A stretch of 64,000 nucleotides of DNA from Litoditis marina (taxonomy: Eukaryota > Nematoda > Chromadorea > Rhabditida > Rhabditidae): NCBI GenBank assembly GCA_964036275.1, contig CAXIWQ010000004.1, positions 62,001 to 126,000 on the forward strand, read 5' to 3'. Below the pieces are notes generated by a model. That model did not search any database, was not told where the DNA came from, and saw only the letters and a program-made list of their open reading frames with translations. Below are positions 13,448 through 26,280 of the stretch, piece after piece. A program made the translations under genes and the position numbers. The first letter of the stretch is position 1. Every line of letters begins with the position of its first letter.

Positions 13448-15316
13448 CTATTTACAATCTTCAGGTTGACCGGTGAAAACTTCGAAATCCGGCCGATTCA
13501 ATATCAGCGCGGCCAAAATTCGAACTTTCTGAGTTTCGATACAGAGCTTGTATACATGAAAAACTTTCCGTACACTGTTACCACTTAATTGGACCATCTT
13601 TCCGCTTATAGTAACAACTACCATGAAACAATTGGTTTTCCTACAATCTTCAGATTGACCTGTGAAAACTTCGGAATCCGGCCGATTCAATATCAGCGCG
13701 GCCAAAATTCGAACTTTCTGAGTTTCGATACAGAGGTTGTATACATGAAAAACCTTTAGTACACTGTTACTACTCAATTGGACTATTTTCCCACTTATGG
13801 TAACAACTACCATGAAACAATTGGTTTTCTTACAATCTTCAGATTGACCTGTGAAAACTTCGGAATCCGGCCGATTCAATATCAGCGCGGCCAAAATTCG
13901 AACTTTCTGAGTTTCGATACAGAGCTTGTATACATGAAAAACTTTCCGTACACTGTTACCACTTAATTGGACTATCTTTCCACTTATAGTAACAACTACC
14001 ATGAAACAGTTGGTTTTCCTACAATCTTCAGGTTGACCGGTGAAAACTTCGAATCCGGCCGGTTCAATATCAGCGCGGCCAAAATTCGAACTTTCTGAGT
14101 TTCGATACAGAGGTTGTATACATGAAAAACCTTTAGGACACTGTTACTACTTAATTGGACTATTTTCCCACTTATGGTAACAACTACCATGAAACAATTG
14201 GTTTTCTTACAATCTTCAGATTGACCTGTGAAAACTTCGGAATCCGGCCGATTCAATATCAGCGCGGCCAAATTCGAACTTTCTGAGTTTCGATACAGAG
14301 CTTGTATACATGAAAAACCTTCCGTACACTGTTACCACTTAATTGGACTATCTTTCCACTTATAGTAACAACTACCATGAAACAATTGGTTTTCCTACAA
14401 TCTTCAGATTGACCTGTGAAAACTTCGGAATCCGGCCGATTGAATATCAGCGCGGCCAAAATTCGAACTTTCTGAGTTTCGATACAGAGCTTGTATACAT
14501 GAAAAACCTTTAGTACACTGTTACTACTTAATTGGACTATCTTTCCACTTATAGTAACAACTAACATGAAACAATTTACCTATTTACAATCTTCAGGTTG
14601 ACCGGTGAAAACTTCGAAATCCGGCCGATTCAATATCAGCGCGGCCAAAATTCGAACTTTCTGAGTTTCGATACAGAGGTTGTATACATGAAAAACCTTT
14701 AGTACACTGTTACTACTCAATTGGACTATTTTCCCACTTATGGTAACAACTACCATGAAACAATTGGTTTTCTTACAATCTTCAGATTGACCTGTGAAAA
14801 CTTCGGAATCCGGCCGATTCAATATCAGCGCGGCCAAAATTCGAACTTTCTGAGTTTCGATACAGAGCTTGTATACATGAAAAACTTTCCGTACACTGTT
14901 ACCACTTAATTGGACTATCTTTCCACTTATAGTAACAACTACCATGAAACAATTGGTTTTCCTACAATCTTCAGATTGACCTGTGAAAACTTCGGAATCC
15001 GGCCGATTGAATATCAGCGCGGCCAATATTCGAACTTTCTGAGTTTCGATACAGAGCTTGTATACCTGAAAAACCTTTAGTACACTGTTACTACTCAATT
15101 GGACTATTTTCCCACTTATGGTAACAACTACCATGAAACAATTGGTTTTCTTACAATCTTCAGATTGACCAGTGAAAACTTCGGAATCCGGCCGATTGAA
15201 TATCAGCGCGGCCAAAATTCGAACTTTCTGAGTTTCGATACAGAGCTTGTATACATGAAAAACCTTTAGTACACTGTTACTACTCAGTTGGACTATCTCC
15301 CCACTTATAGTAACAA

Positions 15317-17769
15317 CTACCATGAAACAATTGGTTTTCTTACAATCTTCAGATTGACCTGTGAAAACTTCGAAATCCGATTGAATATCAGCGCGGCCAA
15401 AATTCGAACTTTCTGAGTTTCGATACAGAGCTTGTATACATGAAAAACCTTTAGTACACTGTTACTACTTAATTGGACTATCTTTCCACTTATAGTAACA
15501 ACTAACATGAAACAATTTACCTATTTACAATCTTCAGGTTGACCGGTGAAAACTTCGAAATCCGGCCGATTCAATATCAGCGCGGCCAAAATTCGAACTT
15601 TCTGAGTTTCGATACAGAGGTTGTATACATGAAAAACCTTTAGTACACTGTTACTACTCAATTGGACTATTTTCCCACTTATGGTAACAACTACCATGAA
15701 ACAATTGGTTTTCTTACAATCTTCAGATTGACCTGTGAAAACTTCGGAATCCGGCCGATTCAATATCAGCGCGGCCAAAATTCGAACTTTCTGAGTTTCG
15801 ATACAGAGCTTGTATACATGAAAAACTTTCCGTACACTGTTACCACTTAATTGGACTATCTTTCCACTTATAGTAACAACTACCATGAAACAATTGGTTT
15901 TCCTACAATCTTCAGATTGACCTGTGAAAACTTCGGAATCCGGCCGATTGAATATCAGCGCGGCCAATATTCGAACTTTCTGAGTTTCGATACAGAGCTT
16001 GTATACCTGAAAAACCTTTAGTACACTGTTACTACTCAATTGGACTATTTTCCCACTTATGGTAACAACTACCATGAAACAATTGGTTTTCTTACAATCT
16101 TCAGATTGACCTGTGAAAACTTCGGAATCCGGCCGATTCAATATCAGCGCGGCCAAAATTCGAACTTTCTGAGTTTCGATACAGAGCTTGTATACATGAA
16201 AAACTTTCCGTACACTGTTACCACTTAATTGGACTATCTTTCCACTTATAGTAACAACTACCATGAAACAATTGGTTTTCCTACAATCTTCAGATTGACC
16301 TGTGAAAACTTCGGAATCCGGCCGATTGAATATCAGCGCGGCCAATATTCGAACTTTCTGAGTTTCGATACAGAGCTTGTATACCTGAAAAACCTTTAGT
16401 ACACTGTTACTACTCAATTGGACTATTTTCCCACTTATGGTAACAACTACCATGAAACAATTGGTTTTCTTACAATCTTCAGATTGACCAGTGAAAACTT
16501 CGGAATCCGGCCGATTGAATATCAGCGCGGCCAAAATTCGAACTTTCTGAGTTTCGATACAGAGCTTGTATACATGAAAAACCTTCCGTACACTGTTACT
16601 ACTCAGTTGGACTATCTCCCCACTTATAGTAACAACTACCATGAAACAATTGACCTATTTACAATCTTCAGATTGACCTGTGAAAACTTCGGAATCCGGC
16701 CGATTGAATATCAGCGCGGCCAAAATTCGAACTTTCTGAGTTTCGATACAGAGCTTGTATACATGAAAAACCTTCCGTACACTGTTACTACTCAGTTGGA
16801 CTATCTCCCCACTTATAGTAACAACTAACATGAAACAATTGACCTATTTACAATCTTCAGATTGACCTGTGAAAACTTCGGAATCCGGCCGATTGAATAT
16901 CAGCGCGGCCAAAATTCGAACTTTCTGAGTTTCGATACAGAGCTTGTATACATGAAAAACCTTTAGTACACTGTTACTACTTAATTGGACTATCTTTCCA
17001 CTTATAGTAACAACTAACATGAAACAATTGACCTATTTACAATCTTCAGGTTGACCGGTGAAAACTTCGAAATCCGGCCGATTCAATATCAGCGCGGCCA
17101 AAATTCGAACTTTCTGAGTTTCGATACAGAGCTTGTATACATGAAAAACCTTTAGTACACTGTTACTACTTAATTGGACTATCTTTCCACTTATAGTAAC
17201 AACTAACATGAAACAATTGACCTATCTGCAATCTTCAGGTTGACCGGTGAAAACTTCGAAATCCGGCCGATTCAATATCAGCGCGGCCAAAATTCGAACT
17301 TTCTGAGTTTCGATACAGAGGTTGTATACATGAAAAACCTTTAGGACACTGTTACTACTCAATTGGACTATTTTCCCACTTATGGTAACAACTACCATGA
17401 AACAATTGGTTTTCTTACAATCTTCAGATTGACCTGTGAAAACTTCGGAAACCGGCCGATTCAATATCAGCGCGGCCAAAATTCGAACTTTCTGAGTTTC
17501 GATACAGAGCTTGTATACATGAAAAACCTTCCGTACACTGTTACCACTTAATTGGACTATCTTTCCACTTATAGTAACAACTACCATGAAACAATTGGTT
17601 TTCCTACAATCTTCAGATTGACCTGTGAAAACTTCGGAATCCGGCCGATTGAATATCAGCGCGGCCAAAATTGGAACTTTCTGAGTTTCGATACAGAGCT
17701 TGTATACATGAAAAACCTTTAGTACACTGTTACTACTCAGTTGGACTATCTCCCCACTTATAGTAACAA
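15317..17769 (+). repeat. 2,453-bp higher-order repeat, copy 1
   Basis: It is bounded by recurrence of the 4-bp-deletion monomer. It contains a 6-monomer stretch (15,521-16,654) that is nearly the same as 17,974-19,107. Edges are set by convention at the recurring landmark. Confidence 0.7.
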
Positions 17770-20222
17770 CTACCATGAAACAATTGGTTTTCTTACAATC
17801 TTCAGATTGACCTGTGAAAACTTCGAAATGCGATTGAATATCAGCGCGGCCAAAATTCGAACTTTCTGAGTTTCGATACAGAGCTTGTATACATGAAAAA
17901 CCTTTAGTACACTGTTACTACTTAATTGGACTATCTTTCCACTTATAGTAACAACTAACATGAAACAATTTACCTATTTACAATCTTCAGGTTGACCGGT
18001 GAAAACTTCGAAATCCGGCCGATTCAATATCAGCGCGGCCAAAATTCGAACTTTCTGAGTTTCGATACAGAGGTTGTATACATGAAAAACCTTTAGTACA
18101 CTGTTACTACTCAATTGGACTATTTTCCCACTTATGGTAACAACTACCATGAAACAATTGGTTTTCTTACAATCTTCAGATTGACCTGTGAAAACTTCGG
18201 AATCCGGCCGATTCAATATCAGCGCGGCCAAAATTCGAACTTTCTGAGTTTCGATACAGCGCTTGTATACATGAAAAACTTTCCGTACACTGTTACCACT
18301 TAATTGGACTATCTTTCCACTTATAGTAACAACTACCATGAAACAATTGGTTTTTCTAAAATCTTCAGATTGACCTGTGAAAACTTCGGAATCCGGCCGA
18401 TTGAATATCAGCGCGGCCAATATTCGAACTTTCTGAGTTTCGATACAGAGCTTGTATACCTGAAAAACCTTTAGTACACTGTTACTACTCAATTGGACTA
18501 TTTTCCCACTTATGGTAACAACTACCATGAAACAATTGGTTTTCTTACAATCTTCAGATTGACCTGTGAAAACTTCGGAATCCGGCCGATTCAATATCAG
18601 CGCGGCCAAAATTCGAACTTTCTGAGTTTCGATACAGAGCTTGTATACATGAAAAACTTTCCGTACACTGTTACCACTTAATTGGACTATCTTTCCACTT
18701 ATAGTAACAACTACCATGAAACAATTGGTTTTCCTACAATCTTCAGATTGACCTGTGAAAACTTCGGAATCCGGCCGATTGAATATCAGCGCGGCCAATA
18801 TTCGAACTTTCTGAGTTTCGATACAGAGCTTGTATACCTGAAAAACCTTTAGTACACTGTTACTACTCAATTGGACTATTTTCCCACTTATGGTAACAAC
18901 TACCATGAAACAATTGGTTTTCTTACAATCTTCAGATTGACCAGTGAAAACTTCGGAATCCGGCCGATTGAATATCAGCGCGGCCAAAATTCGAACTTTC
19001 TGAGTTTCGATACAGAGCTTGTATACATGAAAAACCTTCCGTACACTGTTACTACTCAGTTGGACTATCTCCCCACTTATAGTAACAACTACCATGAAAC
19101 AATTGACCTATTTACAATCTTCAGATTGACCTGTGAAAACTTCGGAATCCGGCCGATTCAATATCAGCGCGGCCAAAATTCGAACTTTCTGAGTTTCGAT
19201 ACAGAGCTTGTATACATGAAAAACTTTCCGTACACTGTTACCACTTAATTGGACTATCTTTCCACTTATAGTAACAACTACCATGAAACAATTGGTTTTC
19301 CTACAATCTTCAGATTGACCTGTGAAAACTTCGGAATCCGGCCGATTGAATATCAGCGCGGCCAATATTCGAACTTTCTGAGTTTCGATACAGAGCTTGT
19401 ATACCTGAAAAACCTTTAGTACACTGTTACTACTCAATTGGACTATTTTCCCACTTATGGTAACAACTACCATGAAACAATTGGTTTTCTTACAATCTTC
19501 AGATTGACCAGTGAAAACTTCGGAATCCGGCCGATTGAATATCAGCGCGGCCAAAATTCGAACTTTCTGAGTTTCGATACAGAGCTTGTATACATGAAAA
19601 ACCTTCCGTACACTGTTACTACTCAGTTGGACTATCTCCCCACTTATAGTAACAACTACCATGAAACAATTGACCTATTTACAATCTTCAGATTGACCTG
19701 TGAAAACTTCGGAATCCGGCCGATTGAATATCAGCGCGGCCAAAATTCGAACTTTCTGAGTTTCGATACAGAGCTTGTATACATGAAAAACCTTTAGTAC
19801 ACTGTTACTACTTAATTGGACTATCTTTCCACTTATAGTAACAACTAACATGAAACAATTGACCTATTTACAATCTTCAGGTTGACCGGTGAAAACTTCG
19901 AAATCCGGCCGATTCAATATCAGCGCGGCCAAAATTCGAACTTTCTGAGTTTCGATACAGAGCTTGTATACATGAAAAACCTTTAGTACACTGTTACTAC
20001 TTAATTGGACTATCTTTCCACTTATAGTAACAACTAACATGAAACAATTGACCTATCTGCAATCTTCAGGTTGACCGGTGAAAACTTCGAAATCCGGCCG
20101 ATTCAATATCAGCGCGGCCAAAATTCGAACTTTCTGAGTTTCGATACAGAGGTTGTATACATGAAAAACCTTTAGGACACTGTTACTACTCAATTGGACT
20201 ATTTTCCCACTTATGGTAACAA
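17770..20222 (+). repeat. 2,453-bp higher-order repeat, copy 2, rearranged
   Basis: It matches copy 1 in order up to about 19,100. A further 3-monomer segment (about 19,108-19,674) then repeats the preceding type, after which the match to copy 1 resumes at offset 3,020 and later 2,831. This is what unequal exchange within the array would leave. Confidence 0.65.
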
Positions 20223-22338
20223 CTACCATGAAACAATTGGTTTTCTTACAATCTTCAGATTGACCTGTGAAAACTTCGGAATCCGGCCGATTCAATATCA
20301 GCGCGGCCAAAATTCGAACTTTCTGAGTTTCGATACAGAGCTTGTATACATGAAAAACCTTCCGTACACTGTTACCACTTAATTGGACTATCTTTCCACT
20401 TATAGTAACAATTACCATGAAACAATTGGTTTTCCTACAATCTTCAGATTGACCTGTGAAAACTTCGGAATCCGGCCGATTGAATATCAGCGCGGCCAAA
20501 ATTGGAACTTTCTGAGTTTCGATACAGAGCTTGTATACATGAAAAACCTTTAGTACACTGTTACTACTCAATTGGACTATTTTCCCACTTATGGTAACAA
20601 CTACCATGAAACAATTGGTTTTCTTACAATCTTCAGATTGACCTGTGAAAACTTCGGAATCCGGCCGATTAAATATCAGCGCGGCCAAAATTCGAACTTT
20701 CTGAGTTTCGATACAGAGCTTGTATACATGAAAAACCTTTAGTACACTGTTACTACTTGATTGGACTATCTTTCCACTTATAGTAACAACTAACATGAAA
20801 CAATTTACCTATTTACAATCTTCAGGTTGACCGGTGAAAACTTCGAAATCCGGCCGATTCAATATCAGCGCGGCCAAAATTCGAACTTTCTGAGTTTCGA
20901 TACAGAGGTTGTATACATGAAAAACCTTTAGTACACTGTTACTACTCAATTGGACTATTTTCCCACTTATGGTAACAACTACCATGAAACAATTGGTTTT
21001 CTTACAATCTTCAGATTGACCTGTGAAAACTTCGGAATCCGGCCGATTCAATATCAGCGCGGCCAAAATTCGAACTTTCTGAGTTTCGATACAGAGCTTG
21101 TATACATGAAAAACTTTCCGTACACTGTTACCACTTAATTGGACTATCTTTCCACTTATAGTAACAACTACCATGAAACAATTGGTTTTCTTACAATCTT
21201 CAGATTGACCAGTGAAAACTTCGGAATCCGGCCGATTGAATATCAGCGCGGCCAAAATTCGAACTTTCTGAGTTTCGATACAGAGCTTGTATACATGAAA
21301 AACCTTTAGTACACTGTTACTACTCAATTGGACTATTTTCCCACTCATGGTAACAACTACCATGAAACAATTGGTTTTCTTACAATCTTCAGATTGACCT
21401 GTGAAAACTTCGGAATCCGGCCGATTAAATATCAGCGCGGCCAAAATTCGAACTTTCTGAGTTTCGATACAGAGCTTGTATACATGAAAAACCTTTAGTA
21501 CACTGTTACTACTTAATTGGACTATCTTTCCACTTATAGTAACAACTAACATGAAACAATTTACCTATTTACAATCTTCAGGTTGACCGGTGAAAACTTC
21601 GAAATCCGGCCGATTCAATATCAGCGCGGCCAAAATTCGAACTTTCTGAGTTTCGATACAGAGGTTGTATACATGAAAAACCTTTAGTACACTGTTACTA
21701 CTCAATTGGACTATTTTCCCACTTATGGTAACAACTACCATGAAACAATTGGTTTTCTTACAATCTTCAGATTGACCTGTGAAAACTTCGGAATCCGGCC
21801 GATTCAATATCAGCGCGGCCAAAATTCGAACTTTCTGAGTTTCGATACAGAGCTTGTATACATGAAAAACTTTCCGTACACTGTTACCACTTAATTGGAC
21901 TATCTTTCCACTTATAGTAACAACTACCATGAAACAATTGGTTTTCTTACAATCTTCAGGTTGACCTGTGAAAAGTTCGGAATCCGGCCGATTCAATATC
22001 AGCGCGGCCAAAATTCGAACTTTCTGAGTTTCGATACAGAGCTTGTATACATGAAAAACTTTCCGTACACTGTTACCACTTAATTGGACTATCTTTCCAC
22101 TTATAGTAACAACTACCATGAAACAATTGGTTTTCCTTCAATCTTCAGATTGACCTGTGAAAACTTCGGAATCCGGCCGATTGAATATCAGCGCGGCCAA
22201 TATTCGAACTTTCTGAGTTTCGATACAGAGCTTGTATACATGAAAAACCTTCCGTACACTGTTACTACTCAGTTGGACTATCTCCCCACTTATAGTAACA
22301 ACTAACATGAAACATTTGACCGATTTATAATCTTCAGA

Positions 22339-23850
22339 TTATCCTGTGAAAACTTCGGAATCTGGCCGATTCAATATCAGCGCGGCCAGAATTCGAACTT
22401 TCTGAGTTTCGATACAGAGGTTGTATACATGAAAAACCTTAAGTACACTGTTACTACTCAATTGGACCATTTTCTCACTAATGGTAACAACTACCATGAA
22501 ACAATTGGTTTTCTTACAATCTTCAGATTGACCTGTGAAAACTTCGGAATCCGGCCGATTCAATATCAGTGCGGCCAAAATTCGAACTTTCTGAGTTTCG
22601 ATACAGAGCTTGTATACATGAAAAACTTTCCGTACACTGTTACCACTTAATTGGACTATCTTTCCACTTATAGTAACAACTACCATGAAACAATTGGTTT
22701 TCTTACAATCTTCAGATTGACCAGTGAAAACTTCGGAATCCGGCCGATTCAATATCAGCGCGGCCAAAATTCGAACTTTCTGAGTTTCGATACAGAGCTT
22801 GTATACATGAAAAACCTTCCGTACACTGTTACTACTTAATTGGACTATCTTTCCACTTATAGTAAAAACTAACATGAAACAATTTACCTATTTACAATCT
22901 TCAGGTTGACCGGTGAAAACTTCGAAATCCGGCCGATTCAATATCAGCGCGGCCAAAATTCGAACTTTCTGAGTTTCGATACAGAGGTTGTATACATGAA
23001 AAACCTTTAGTACACTGTTACTACTCAATTGGACTATTTTCCCACTTATGGTAACAACTACCATGAAACAATTGGTTTTCTTACAATCTTCAGATTGACC
23101 TGTGAAAACTTCGGAATCCGGCCGATTCAATATCAGCGCGGCCAAAATTCGAACTTTCTGAGTTTCGATACAGAGCTTGTATACATGAAAAACTTTCCGT
23201 ACACTGTTACCACTTAATTGGACTATCTTTCCACTTATAGTAACAACTACCATGAAACAATTGGTTTTCCTACAATTTTCAGATTGACCTGTGAAAACTT
23301 CGGAATCCGGCCGATTGAATATCAGCGCGGCCAATATTCGAACTTTCTGAGTTTCGATACAGAGCTTGTATACATGAAAAACCTTTAGTACACTGTTACT
23401 ACTCAATTGGACTATTTTCCCACTCATGGTAACAACTACCATGAAACAATTGGTTTTCTTACAATCTTCAGGTTGACCTGTGAAAACTTCGGAATCCGGC
23501 CGATTCAATATCAGCGCGGCCAAAATTCGAACTTTCTGAGTTTCGATACAGAGCTTGTATACATGAAAAACTTTCCGTACACTGTTACCACTTAATTGGA
23601 CTATCTTTCCACTTATAGTAACAACTACCATGAAACAATTGGTTTTCCTTCAATCTTCAGATTGACCTGTGAAAACTTCGGAATCCGGCCGATTGAATAT
23701 CAGCGCGGCCAATATTCGAACTTTCTGAGTTTCGATACAGAGCTTGTATACATGAAAAACCTTCCGTACACTGTTACTACTCAGTTGGACTATCTCCCCA
23801 CTTATAGTAACAACTAACATGAAACAATTGACCGATTTATAATCTTCAGA
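22339..23850 (+). repeat. 1,512-bp higher-order repeat of block IV, copy 1
   Basis: Eight monomers follow the GACCGATTTATAATC marker. Private differences from copy 2 are few, for example CACTAATGG against CACTTATGG near 22,475 and TCAGTGCGGCC near 22,567. Confidence 0.8.
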
Positions 23851-25362
23851 TTATCCTGTGAAAACTTCGGAATCTGGCCGATTCAATATCAGCGCGGCCA
23901 GAATTCGAACTTTCTGAGTTTCGATACAGAGGTTGTATACATGAAAAACCTTAAGTACACTGTTACTACTCAATTGGACCATTTTCTCACTTATGGTAAC
24001 AACTACCATGAAACAATTGGTTTTCTTACAATCTTCAGATTGACCTGTGAAAACTTCGGAATCCGGCCGATTCAATATCAGCGCGGCCAAAATTCGAACT
24101 TTCTGAGTTTCGATACAGAGCTTGTATACATGAAAAACTTTCCGTACACTGCTACCACTTAATTGGACTATCTTTCCACTTATAGTAACAACTACCATGA
24201 AACAATTGGTTTTCTTACAATCTTCAGATTGACCAGTGAAAACTTCGGAATCCGGCCGATTCAATATCAGCGCGGCCAAAATTCGAACTTTCTGAGTTTC
24301 GATACAGAGCTTGTATACATGAACAACCTTCCGTACACTGTTACTACTTAATTGGACTATCTTTCCACTTATAGTAACAACTAACATGAAACAATTTACC
24401 TATTTACAATCTTCAGGTTGACCGGTGAAAACTTCGAAATCCGGCCGATTCAATATCAGCGCGGCCAAAATTCGAACTTTCTGAGTTTCGATACAGAGGT
24501 TGTATACATGAAAAACCTTTAGTACACTGTTACTACTCAATTGGACTATTTTCCCACTTATGGTAACAACTACCATGAAACAATTGGTTTTCTTACAATC
24601 TTCAGATTGACCTGTGAAAACTTCGGAATCCGGCCGATTCAATATCAGCGCGGCCAAAATTCGAACTTTCTGAGTTTCGATACAGAGCTTGTATACATGA
24701 AAAACTTTCCGTACACTGTTACCACTTAATTGGACTATCTTTCCACTTATAGTAACAACTACCATGAAACAATTGGTTTTCCTACAATCTTCAGATTGAC
24801 CTGTGAAAACTTCGGAATCCGGCCGATTGAATATCAGCGCGGCCAATATTCGAACTTTCTGAGTTTCGATACAGAGCTTGTATACATGAAAAACCTTTAG
24901 TACACTGTTACTACTCAATTGGACTATTTTCCCACTCATGGTAACAACTACCATGAAACAATTGGTTTTCTTACAATCTTCAGGTTGACCTGTGAAAACT
25001 TCGGAATCCGGCCGATTCAATATCAGCGCGGCCAAAATTCGAACTTTCTGAGTTTCGATACAGAGCTTGTATACATGAAAAACTTTCCGTACACTGTTAC
25101 CACTTAATTGGACTATTTTTCCACTTATAGTAACAACTACCATGAAACAATTGGTTTTCCTTCAATCTTCAGATTGACCTGTGAAAACTTCGGAATCCGG
25201 CCGATTGAATATCAGCGCGGCCAATATTCGAACTTTCTGAGTTTCGATACAGAGCTTGTATACATGAAAAACCTTCCGTACACTGTTACTACTCAGTTGG
25301 ACTATCTCCCCACTTATAGTAACAACTAACATGAAACAATTGACCGATTTATAATCTTCAGA
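23851..25362 (+). repeat. 1,512-bp higher-order repeat of block IV, copy 2
   Basis: This is the direct tandem copy of the preceding unit at an exact 8 x 189 offset. A third copy begins at 25,363 but keeps only its first monomers before block V. Confidence 0.8.
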
Positions 25363-26280
25363 TTATCCTGTGAAAACTTCGGAATCTGGCCGATTCAATA
25401 TCAGCGCGGCCAGAATTCGAACTTTCTGAGTTTCGATACAGAGGTTGTATACATGAAAAACCTTAAGTACACTGTTACTACTCAATTGGACCATTTTCTC
25501 ACTTATGGTAACAACTACCATGAAACAATTGGTTTTCTTACAATCTTCAGATTGACCTGTGAAAACTTCGGAATCCGGCCGATTCAATATCAGCGCGGCC
25601 AAAATTCGAACTTTCTGAGTTTCGATACAGAGCTTGTATACATGAAAAACCTTTAGTACACTGTTACTACTCAGTTGGACTATCTCCCCACTTATAGTAA
25701 CAACTACCATGAAACAATTGGTTTTCTTACAATCTTCAGATTGACCAGTGAAAACTTCGGAATCCGGCCGATTGAATATCAGCGCGGCCAAAATTCGAAC
25801 TTTCTGAGTTTCGATACAGAGCTTGTATACATGAAAAACCTTTAGTACACTGTTACTACTCAGTTGGACTATCTCCCCACTTATAGTAACAACTACCATG
25901 AAACAATTGGTTTTCTTACAATCTTCAGATTGACCAGTGAAAACTTCGGAATCCGGCCGATTGAATATCAGCGCGGCCAAAATTCGAACTTTCTGAGTTT
26001 CGATACAGAGCTTGTATACATGAAAAACCTTTAGTACACTGTTACTACTCAGTTGGACTATCTCCCCACTTATAGTAACAACTACCATGAAACAATTGGT
26101 TTTCTTACAATCTTCAGATTGACCTGTGAAAACTTCGGAATCCGGCCGATTGAATATCAGCGCGGCCAAAATTCGAACTTTCTGAGTTTCGATACAGAGC
26201 TTGTATACATGAAAAACCTTCCGTACACTGTTACTACTCAGTTGGACTATCTCCCCACTTATAGTAACAACTAACATGAA
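25363..26280 (+). repeat. Satellite block V, run of near-uniform monomers
   Basis: From about 25,660 four successive monomers share CAGTTGGACTATCTCCCC and ATAGTAACAACTACCATG, with only a few differences. No higher-order pattern is visible, so this looks like expansion of a single monomer by one-unit steps. The last monomer switches back to AACTAACATG at about 26,270. Confidence 0.7.

Larger units (their letters stand above)
5188..14579 (+). repeat. Satellite block II, nested 3- to 6-monomer repeats
   Basis: Units here open with one tagged monomer type, ACCTATTTACAATCTTCAGG followed by TTGACCGG. The tag occurs at about 5,514, 6,081, 7,212, 8,345, 8,912, 9,668, 10,613, 11,180, 12,314, 13,448 and 14,580. 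The spacings are therefore 3, 6, 6, 3, 4, 5, 3, 6, 6 and 6 monomers, with 1-3-bp losses in some. A CGCCGCCAAAATTC variant (in place of CGCGGCC) is confined to about 5,950-13,330. Single-base deletions occur near 6,905, 7,343, 8,293, 8,411, 14,051 and 14,270. No gene is seen. Confidence 0.85.
14580..20808 (+). repeat. Satellite block III, 2,453-bp (13-monomer) higher-order repeat
   Basis: A monomer with a 4-bp loss before GATTGAATATC (near 15,378 and 17,830) recurs 2,453 bp apart (13 x 189 - 4), and flanking monomers match, for example 15,521-16,642 against 17,974-19,095. The second copy is extended by one extra 567-bp (3-monomer) segment ending near 19,670. The GTATACCTGAAAAACC variant marks this block, at about 15,061, 16,008, 16,381, 18,457, 18,834 and 19,401. 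No gene is seen. Confidence 0.8.
20809..25362 (+). repeat. Satellite block IV, 7- and 8-monomer higher-order repeats
   Basis: Tagged monomers lie at 20,809, 21,565, 22,888 and 24,400, giving units of 756, 1,323 and 1,512 bp. The two stretches 22,339-23,850 and 23,851-25,362 are 1,512 bp apart and match monomer by monomer. A TTATCCTGTGAAAAC variant with GACCGATTTATAATC recurs at about 22,318, 23,830 and 25,342. No gene is seen. Confidence 0.8.
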
